In this document: in pieces, positions 57,011 through 64,000 of the stretch | Numbering within the stretch: position 1 is the stretch's first letter | Layout: every line of letters starts with the position of its first letter | DNA from: Atherix ibis | Taxonomy: Eukaryota > Arthropoda > Insecta > Diptera > Athericidae | Length of the DNA stretch: 64,000 bases | Assembly: GCA_958298945.1 (NCBI GenBank) | Contig: OY282608.1 | Location: 12,501,933 to 12,565,932 of the forward strand | Reading direction: 5' to 3' | The notes under the pieces: generated by a model | Databases searched by the model: none | What the model was told of the DNA's origin: nothing | Seen by the model: only the letters and a program-made list of their open reading frames with translations | Translations under genes and position numbers: made by a program

Positions 57011-60000
57011 TTATTGGTTTGTTGGTTTGTTGGTTTGTTGGTTTGTTGGTCTGTTGGTTTGTTGGTTTGTTGTTTTGTTGGTTTGTTGGTTTGTTGGTTT
57101 GTTGGTTTGTAGGTTTGTTGCTTTGTTGGTTTGTTGGTTTGTTCGTTTGTTGGTTTGTTTATTTGTTGGTTTGTTGGCTTGTTGGGTTGTTGGTTTGTTG
57201 GCTTGTTGGTTTGTTGGTTTGTTGGTCTGTTCGTTTCTTGGTTTGTTGGTTTCTTCGCTTGTTGGTTTGTTGGTTTTTTGGTTTGTTGGCTTGTTGGTTT
57301 GTTGGCTTGTTGGCTTGGTGGTTTGTTGGTTTGTTCGTTTGTTGGCTTGTTGGCTTCTTGGTTTGTTGGTTTGTTGGTTTGTTGGTTTGTTGGTTTGTTG
57401 GTTTGTTGGTTTGTTGGCTTGTTGGTTTATTGGTTAGTTGGTTTGTTCGTTTGTTGGCTTGTTGGTTTTTTGGTTTGTTGGCTTGTTGGTTTGTTGGTTT
57501 GTTGGCTTGTTGGTTTGTTGGCCTGTTGGTTTGTTCGTTTGTTGGTTTGTTTGTTTGTTGGTTTGTTGGTTTGTTCGTTTGTTGGTTTGTTGGTTTGTTG
57601 GTTTGTTGGTTTGTTCGTTTGTTCGCTTGTTGGTTTGTTGGCTTGTTGGTTTGTTGGTTTGTTGGTTTGTTGGTTTGTTCGTTTGTTGGTTTGTTTGTTT
57701 GTTGGTTTGTTGGCTTGTTGGTTTGTTGGTTTGTTGGTTTGTTGGTTTGTTGGTTTGTTGGTCTGTTCGTTTGCTGGATTGTTGGTTTGTTCGCTCGTTG
57801 GTTTGTTGGTTTTTTGGTTTGTTGGCTTGTTGTTTTGTTGGCTTGTTTGCTTGTTGGTTTGTTGGTTTGTTCGTTTGTTGGCTTGTTGGCTTGTTGGTTT
57901 GTTGGTTTGTTTGTTTGTTGGTTTGTTGGTTTGTTGGTTTGTTGGTTTGTTGGTTTGTTGGCTTGTTGGTTTGTTGGTTTGTTGGTTCGCTGGTTTGTTG
58001 GTTTGTTGGCTTGTTGGCTTGTTGGCTTTTTGGTTTGTTGGTTTGTTAGTTTGGTGGTTTGTTGGTTTGTTCGTTTGTTGGCTTGTTGGTTTGTTGGTTT
58101 GTTGGTTTTTTGTTTGTTGGTTTGTTCGTTTGTTCGTTTGTTGGTTTGTTGGTTTGTTGGTTTGTTGGCTTGTTGGTTTGTTGGTTTGTTGGTTTGTTTG
58201 TTTGTTGATTTGGTGGTTTGTTGGCTTGTTGGTTTGTTGGTTTGTTCATTTGTTGGCTTGGTGGTTTGTTGGCTTGTTGGCTTGTTGGTTTGTTGGTTTG
58301 TTGGTTTGTTGGTTTGTTGGGTTGTTGGTTTGTTGGCTTATTGGTGTGTTGGTTTGTTGGTTTGTTTGTTTGTTGGTTTGTTGGTTTGTTGGTTTGTTGG
58401 TTTGTTGGTTTGTTGGCTTGTTGGTTTGTTGGTTAGTTGGTTTGTTCGTTTGTTGGCTTGTTGGTTTGTTGGCTTGCTGGCTTGTTAGTTTGTTGGTTTG
58501 TTGGTTTGTTGGTTTGTTGGTTTGTTGTTTTGTTGGCTTGTTGGCTTATTGGTTTGTTGGCTTGTTGGTTTGTTTGTTTGTTGGTTTGTTTGTTTGTTGG
58601 TTTGTTGGTTTGTTGGTTTGTTGGTTTGTTGGTTTGTTGGTTTGTTGGTTTGCTGGTTTGTTGGTTTGTTCGTTTGTTGGTTTGTTGGTTTGTTGGTTTG
58701 TTGGTTTGTTGGTTTGTTGGCTTGTTGGCTTGTTGGCTTGTTGGCTTGTTGGCTTGTTGGCTTGTTGGCTTGTTGGCCTGTTGGTTTGTTCGTTTGTTGG
58801 TTTGTTAGTTTGTTGGTTTGTGGGTTTGTTCGTTTGTTGGTTTGTTGGTTTGTTGGTTTGTTGGTCTGTTGGTTTGTTGGTTTGTTGGTTTGTTGGTTTG
58901 TTGGTTTGTTTGTTTGTGCTTTGTTAGTTTGTTGGTTTGTTCGTTTGTTGGTTTGTTTATTTGTTGGTTTGTTGGCTTGTTGGTTTGTTGGTTTGTTGGC
59001 TTGTTGGTTTGTTGGTTTGTTGGTCTGTTCGTTTCTTGGTTTGTTGGTTTGTTTGCTTGTTGGTTTGTTGGTTTTTTGGTTTGTTGGCTTGTTGGTTTGT
59101 TGGCTTGTTGGCTTGGTGGTTTGTTGGTTTGTTCGTTTGTTGGCTTGTTGGCTTCTTGGTTTGTTGGTTTGTTCGTTTGTTGGTTTGTTGGTTTGTTGGT
59201 TTGTTGGTTTGTTGGCTTGTTGGCTTGTTGGTTTTTTGGTTTGTTGGCTTGTTGGTTTGTTGGTTTGTTGGCTTGTTGGTTTGTTGGCCTGTTGGTTTGT
59301 TCGTTTGTTGTATTGTTTGTTTGTTGGTTTGTTGGTTTGTTCGTTTGTTGGTTTGTTGGTTTGTTGGTTTGTTGGTTTGTTCGTTTTTTCGCTTGTTGGT
59401 TTGTTGGCTTGTTGGTTTGTTGGTTTGTTGGTTTGTTGGTTTGTTCGTTTGTTGGTTTGTTTGTTTGTTGGTTTGTTGGCTTGTTGGTTTGTTGGTTTGT
59501 TGGTTTGTTCATTTGTTGGCTTGTTGGTCTGCTCGTTTGTTAGTTTGTTGGTTTGTTCGCTCGTTGGTTTGTTGGTTCTTTGGTTTGTTGGCTTGTTGTT
59601 TTGTTGGCTTGTTTGCTTGTTGGTTTGTTGGTTTGTTCGCTTGTTGGCTTGTTGGCTTGTTGGTTTGTTGGTTTGTTGGTTTGTTGATTTGTTGGTTTGT
59701 TGGTTTGTTGGTTTGTTGGTTTGTTGGTTTGTTGGTTTGTTGGCTTGTTGGTTTGTTGGTTGGTTGGTTTGTTGGTTTGTTGGCTTGTTCGCTTGTTGGC
59801 TTTTTGGTTTGTTGGTTTGTTAGTTTGGTGGTTTGTTGGTTTGTTAGTTTGTTGGTTTGTTGGTTTGTTGGTTTGTTCGTTGGTTCGCTTGTTGGTTTGT
59901 TGGCTTGTTGGTTTGTTTATTTGTTGGTTTGTTGGCTTGTTGGTTTGTTGGTTTGTTGGCTTGCTGGTTTGTTGGTTTGTTGGTCTGTTCGTTTCTTGGT

Positions 60001-60400
60001 TTGTTGGTTTGTTCGCTTGTTGGTTTGTTGGTTTTTTGGTTTGTTGGCTTGTTGGTTTGTTGGCTTGTTGGCTTGGTGGTTTGTTGGTTTGTTCGTTTGT
60101 TGGCTTGTTGGCTTCTTGGTTTGTTGGTTTGTTGGTTTTTTCGTTTGTTGGTTTGTTGGTTTGTTGGTTTGTTGGTTTGTTGGTTTGTTGGTTTGTTGGC
60201 TTGTTGGCTTGTTGGTTTTTTGGTTTGTTGGCTTGTTGGTTTGTTGGTTTGTTGGCTTGTTGGTTTGTTGGCCTGTTGGTTTGTTCGGTTGTTGGTTTGT
60301 TTGTTTGTTGGTTTGTTGGTTTGTTGGTTTGTTCGTTTGTTGGTTTGTTTGTTTGTTGGTTTGTTGGCTTGTTGGTTTGTTGGTTTGTTGGTTTGTTGGT
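57011..60400 (+). repeat. Family B segment, second copy of the 43.9-48 kb order
   Basis: The order of boxes follows 43.9-48.1 kb with the 1,128-bp duplication present only once: CGCTCG with TGCTGGATTG occurs once here (57792) against four times there. A GTGCTTTGTTAG near 58917 and a TTTTTTGTTTGTTGG near 58106 are forms seen only here. A cluster of seven GGCTTGTT units in a row lies near 58719-58774. Confidence 0.78.
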
Positions 60401-62780
60401 TTGTTGGTCTGCTCGTTTGTTGGTTTGTTGGTTTGTTCGCTCCTTGGTTTGTTGGTTTTTTGGTTTGCTGGCTTGTTGTTTTGTTGGCTTGTTTGCTTGT
60501 TGGTTTGTTGGTTTGTTCATTTGTTGGCTTGTTGGCTTGTTGGTTTGTTGGTTTGTTGGTTTGTTGGTTTGTTGGTTTGTTGGTTTGTTGGTTTGTTGGT
60601 TTGTTGGTTTGTTGGTTTGTTGGTTTGTTGGTTTGTTGGTTTGTTGGTTTGTTGGCTTTTTGGTTTGTTGGTTTGTTGGTTGGTTGGTTTGTTGGTTTGT
60701 TGGTTTGTTGGCTTGTTGGCTTGTTGGCTTTTTGGTTTGTTGGTTTGTTAGTTTGGTGGTTTGTTAGTTTGTTGGTTTGTTGGTTTGTTAGTTTGTTCGT
60801 TTTTCCGCTTGTTGGTTTGTTGGCTTGTTGGTTTGTTGGTTTGTTGGGTTGTTGGTTTGTTGGTTTGTTGGTTTGTTGGTTTGCTTGTTTGTTGGTTTGT
60901 TAGTTTGTTGGCTTGTTGGTTTGTTGGTTTGTTGGTTTGTTTGTTTGTTGGTTTGTTCGTTTGTTTGTTTGTTGGTTTGTTGGTTTGTTCGCTCGTTGGT
61001 TTGTTGGTTTTTTGGTTTGTTGGCTTGTTGTTTTGTTGGCTTGTTTGCTTGTTGGTTTGTTGGTTTGTTCGTTTGTTGGCTTGTTGGCTTGTTGGTTTGT
61101 TGGTTTGTTGGTTTGTTGGTTTGTTGGTTTGTTGGCTTGTTGGTTTGTTGGTTTGTTGGTTTGTTGGCTTGTTGGTTTGTTGGTTTGTTGGTTTGTTGAT
61201 TTGGTGGTTTGTTGGCTTGTAGGTTTGTTGGTTTGTTCATTTGTTGGCTTGTTGGTTTGTTGGCTTGTTGGCTTGTTGGTTTGTTGGTTTGTTGGTTTGT
61301 TGGGTTGTTGGTTTGTTGGCTTATTGGTGTGTTGATTTGTTGGTTTGTTTGTTTGTTGGTTTGTTCGTTTGTTGGCTTGTTGGTTTGTTGGTTTGTTGGT
61401 TTGTTGGTTTGTTGGTTTGTTGGCTTGTTGGTTTATTGGTTAGTTGGTTTGTTCGTTTGTTGGCTTGTTGGTTTGTTGGCTTGCTGGCTTGTTGGTTTGT
61501 TGGTTTGTTGGTTTGTTGGTTTGCTTATTGGTTTGTTGGCTTGTTGGTTTGTTTGTTTGTTGGTTTGTTCGTTTGTTGGTTTGTTGGTTTGTTGGTTTGT
61601 TGGTTTGTTGGTTTGTTGGTTTGTTGGTTTGTTGGTTTGTTGGTTTGTTGGTTTGTTGGTTTGTTGGTTTGTTGGTTTGTTGGTTTGTTCGTTTGTTGGT
61701 TTGTTGGTTTGTTGGTTTGTTGGTTTGTTGGTTTGTTGGTTTGTTGGTTTGTTGGCTTGTTGGCTTGTTGGCTTGTTGGCTTGTTGGCCTGTCGGTTTGT
61801 TCGTTTGTTGGTTTGTTAGTTTGTTGGTTTGTGGGGTTGTTCGTTTGTTGGTTTGTTGGTTTGTTGGTTTGTTGGTCTGTTGGTTTGTTGGTTTGTTGGT
61901 TTGTTGGTTTGTTGGTTTGTTGGTTTGTTGGTTTGTAGGTTTGTTGCTTTGTTGGTTTGTTGGTTTGTTCGTTTGTTGGTTTGTTTATTTGTTGGTTTGT
62001 TGGCTTGTTGGGTTGTTGGTTTGTTGGCTTGTTGGTTTGTTGGTTTGTTGGTCTGTTCGTTTCTTGGTTTGTTGGTTTCTTCGCTTGTTGGTTTGTTGGT
62101 TTTTTGGTTTGTTGGCTTGTTGGTTTGTTGGCTTGTTGGCTTGGTGGTTTGTTGGTTTGTTCGTTTGTTGGCTTGTTGGCTTCTTGGTTTGTTGGTTTGT
62201 TGGTTTGTTGGTTTGTTCGTTTGTTGGTTTGTTGGTTTGTTGGTTTGTTGGTTTGTTGGTTTGTTGGTTTTTTGGTTTGTTGGTTTGTTGGTTTTTTGGT
62301 TTGTTGGTTTGTTGGTTTGTTGGTTTGTTGGTTTGTTGGTTTGTTGGTTTGTTGGTTTTTTGGTTTGTTCGTTTGTTCGTTTGTTCGTTTGTTGGTTTGT
62401 TAGTTTGTTGGTTTTATAGCTTGTTGGTTTGTTGGTTTGTTAGTTTGTTGGTTTGTTGGTTTGTTCGTTTGTTCGTTTGTTGGTTTGTTGGTTGTTGGTT
62501 TGTTGGTTTGTTGGTTTGTTGGTTTGTTGGTTTGTTGGTTTGTTGGTTTGTTGGCTTGTTGGTTTGTTGGCTTGTTGGCTTGTTGGTTTGTTGGTTTGTT
62601 GGTTTGTTGCGTTGTTGGTTTGTTGGCTTATTGGTGTGTTGATTTGTTGGTTTGTTTGTTTGTTGGTTTGTTCGTTTGTTGGCTTGTTGGTTTGTTGGTT
62701 TGTTGGTTTGTTGGTTTGTTGGGTTGTTGGTTTGTTGGCTTGTTGGTTTGTTCGTTTGTTGGTTTGTTGGTTTGTTCGTT
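60401..62780 (+). repeat. Closing family B segment
   Basis: It carries the last two-box module (60438/60990, with the first box changed to CGCTCC), a GATTTGGTGG near 61199 and the last TTTGTGGG string (near 61830, as GTGGGG). From 61.43 to 62.2 kb it matches 56.74-57.4 kb. From about 62.2 to 62.5 kb the marks thin out: several GGTTTTTT units, a TTTTATAGC near 62411 and a 4-bp-short GGTTGTTGG near 62490. The final family B string (GGCTTATTGGTGTG) is near 62627. Confidence 0.8.
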
Positions 62781-64000
62781 TGTTCGTTTGTTGGTTTGTT
62801 GGTTTGTTGCTTTGTTCGTTTTTTGGTTTGTTGGCTTGTTGGTTTGTTCGTTTGTTGGTTTGTTGGTTACTTGGTTTGTTGGAATGTTGGTTTGTTGGTT
62901 TGTTGGCTTGTTGGTTTGTTGGTTTGTTTGTTTGTTGGTTTGTTTTTTCGTTGGTTTGTTGGTTTGTTGGTGTGTTGGTTTATTGGTTTGTTGGCTTGTT
63001 GGTTTTTTGGTTTGTTGGTTTGTTGGCTTGTTGGTTTGTTGGTTTGTTGGTTTGTTGGTTTGTTGGTTTGTTTGTTTGCTGGCTTGTTGGTTTGTTGGTT
63101 TGTTCGTTTGTTGGTTTGTAGGTTTGTTGGTTTGTTGGCTTGTTGGCTTGTTGGTTTGTTGGTTTGTTGGTTTGTTGGCTTGTTGGTTTGTTGGTTTTGT
63201 TGGTTTGTTGGTTTGTTGGTTTGTTGGTTTGTTGGTTTGTTGGTTTGTTGGTTTGTTGGTTAGTTGGTTTGTTGGTTTGTTGGTTTGTTGGTTTGTTGGT
63301 TTGTTCGTTTGTTGGTTTGTTGGTTGTTTGGTTTGTTGGTTTGTTGGTTTGTTGGTATGTTGGTTTGTTGGTTTGTTGGCTTATTGGCTTGTTGGTTTGT
63401 TGGTTTGTTCGTTTGTTGGTTTGTTGGTTTGTTGTTTTGTTGGATTGTTGGCTCGTTGGTTTTTTGGTTTGTTGGCTTGTTGGTTTGTTGGTTTTTTGGT
63501 TTGTTGGTTTGTTGGTTTTTTGGTTTGTTGGTTTGTTGGTTTGTTGGTTTGTTGCGTTGTTGGTTTGTTCGTTTGTTCGTTTGTTGGTTTGTTGGTTTGT
63601 TGGTTTGCTGGCTTGTTGGTTTGTTGGTTTGTTAGTTTGTTGGTGAGTTTGTTTGTTGGCTTGTTGGTTTGTGTGTTTGTTGGTTTGTTGGTTTGTTGGT
63701 TTTTTGGTTTGTTGGCTTTTTGGTTTTTTGGTTTGTTGGTTTCTTGGTTTGTTGGTTTGTTGGTTTGTTGGTTTGTTGGTTTGTTGGTTTGTTCGTTTGT
63801 TCGTTTGTTGGTTTGTTGGTTTGTTGGTTTGCTGGCTTGTTGGTTTGTTGGTTTGTTAGTTTGTTGGTGAGTTTGTTTGTTGGCTTGTTGGTTTGTTTGT
63901 TGTTGGTTTTTTGGTTTGTTGGTTTTTTGGTTTGTGGGTTTTTTGGTTTGTTGCTTTGTTCGTGTTTTGGTTTGTTGGCTTGTTGGTTTGTTCGTTTGTT
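62781..64000 (+). repeat. Return of family A sequence
   Basis: From about 62806 the string GCTTTGTTCG, TTTTTTGG, two CGTTTGTT units and GTTACTTGG (62866) reproduces the family A core near 22378-22440. From about 63.18 to 63.5 kb it resembles 32.85-33.15 and 34.6-34.9 kb. The window ends in another GCTTTGTTCG core (near 63951), so family A continues past the edge. Confidence 0.82.
63567..63900 (+). repeat. 224-bp tandem duplication near the right edge
   Basis: The string with two CGTTTGTT units, GGTTTGCTGG, GTTAGTTTG and GGTGAGTTTG at 63567-63660 recurs 224 bp later (28 units) at 63791-63885. The second copy then shortens to TTTGTTGTTGG near 63896. GGTGAG was not seen elsewhere in the window. 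Confidence 0.85.

Larger units (their letters stand above)
35529..60995 (+). repeat. Ordered two-box module, 12 occurrences in family B
   Basis: The first box is GGTCTGCT with CGCTCG 32 bp downstream; the second is CCGC with CGCTCG exactly 185 bp downstream. The CGCTCG pairs (first, second) are at 35561/36073, 36881/37377, 39185/39697, 40625/41121, 42505/43001, 48197/48717, 49277/49773, 50781/51301, 52133/52628, 53552/54048, 55636/56132 and 60438/60990. Pair spacing is 495-552 bp, most often 496. The first box of the last pair reads CGCTCC. The 495-bp spacing comes from a single-base deletion near 52439. The CCGC box is never seen without its partner. Five further CGCTCG boxes (44301, 44853, 45429, 45981, 57792) are preceded by a TGCTGGATTG string instead. 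Confidence 0.9.
35141..62780 (+). repeat. Family B domain of the satellite
   Basis: Family B is marked by the six-base box CGCTCG, found 33 times from 35265 to 60990 and not seen outside this domain. Other marks are GATTTGGTGG, TTCATTTGTTGG, GGTCTGCTCG, GTCCGCTTG and TTTGTGGGTTTGTTCG. The family A marks TTTATTAG, GGCTTACTGG, GGTTCATTGG and GTGGCATG are absent. The basic unit is the same 8 bp in the same direction. The difference therefore lies in which variants were fixed and copied together. Confidence 0.9.
1..64000 (+). repeat. Octanucleotide satellite array (GGTTTGTT)n filling the window
   Basis: The window is built from the 8-bp unit GGTTTGTT read on the + strand. Canonical units are interspersed with one-base variants, most often GGCTTGTT, CGTTTGTT and TGTTTGTT. 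The canonical unit has three G, five T and no A or C, so the + strand is almost pure G/T. Both ends of the window lie inside the array, so its full length is greater than 64 kb. No segment is inverted and no unrelated sequence interrupts it. Length changes are rare and small (units of 4, 7 or 10 bp), so 8-bp phase is kept over long stretches. The array has kilobase-scale higher-order structure, described in the other entries. Eukaryotic heterochromatin is the likely setting; this is inferred from array type, since the window has no taxonomic marker. Confidence 0.98.

Noticed and set aside
62403..62420. TTTTATAGC near 62411 as a possible TATA-like promoter.
   Set aside because: It is two or three substitutions from the octamer, occurs within continuous repeat and has no gene downstream.
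1..64000. CRISPR array.
   Set aside because: There are no unique spacers between constant repeats; the array is contiguous 8-bp units with point variants.
1..64000. Active telomere tract.
   Set aside because: Dense fixed variants and kilobase-long duplicated blocks are not expected of freshly templated telomere repeats. No chromosome end or subtelomeric gene is visible. Kept only as a low-weight hypothesis in the findings.
1..64000. Stable three-layer G-quadruplex motifs.
   Set aside because: Runs of three or more G are rare and scattered; the unit offers only GG every 8 bases.
1..64000. Centromere protein B box or another known centromeric motif.
   Set aside because: The CENP-B box needs a CG-containing motif with A and GGG at set positions; no segment here fits. 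Centromeric location cannot be judged from the sequence alone.
1..64000. tRNA, rRNA, insertion sequence, LTR or other mobile element.
   Set aside because: No secondary-structure-forming complementarity exists in a G/T strand, and I saw no non-repeat segment that could hold such an element.

Overview
The whole 64 kb is one tandem array of an 8-bp unit, GGTTTGTT on the + strand (AACAAACC on the other), with point variants such as GGCTTGTT, CGTTTGTT, TGTTTGTT, GGTTTATT, GGTTTTTT, GGTTTGGT, AGTTTGTT and GATTTGTT. I find no stretch of unrelated sequence: no gene, RNA gene, transposon, promoter or CRISPR array. Every unit runs head to tail in the same direction. The array enters at base 1 and leaves at base 64,000 without an edge.

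The long open reading frames come from base composition. A strand made almost only of G and T holds no stop codon in any of the six frames, because every stop contains both T and A. All three + frames of the unit spell rotations of LVCWFVGL, and all three - frames spell rotations of TNQQTNKP. Most 'starts' are TTG inside the unit, and most 'stops' are point variants that carry an A. I annotate no CDS.

Such an array suggests a eukaryotic chromosome: a long simple satellite in heterochromatin (pericentromeric, subtelomeric or sex-linked), built like the diverged simple satellites that carry kilobase-scale higher-order repeats (human HSat2/HSat3 are the best-known case). Nothing here identifies the species or chromosome.

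The information lies in the higher-order layout. From 1 to about 35.14 kb the array is family A, marked by TTTATTAG, GGCTTACTGG, GGTTCATTGG, GTGGCATG and a 10-bp unit CGTTTTTGTT. It holds a 6.6-6.8-kb duplicated block (1.63-8.25 and 8.26-15.05 kb), an 826-bp pair near 16-17.5 kb, a four-copy 328-344-bp array (19.29-20.61 kb), a nearly perfect 3,443-bp tandem duplication (about 20.95-27.84 kb), a 264-bp pair at 30.2 kb and a 2.15-kb pair (31.3-35.0 kb). From about 35.14 to 62.78 kb it is family B, which lacks most family A markers and carries 33 copies of CGCTCG, many in an ordered two-box module. Family B has tandem duplications of 296, 1,304, 1,880, 1,128 and 2,080 bp, a repeated 2,855-bp spacing, and a colinear super-repeat about 12-13 kb apart. 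At about 62.78 kb the array returns to family A and continues past the end.

Coordinates of block edges are good to a few units (tens of bases), because they were placed by eye at the point where diagnostic variants stop matching.
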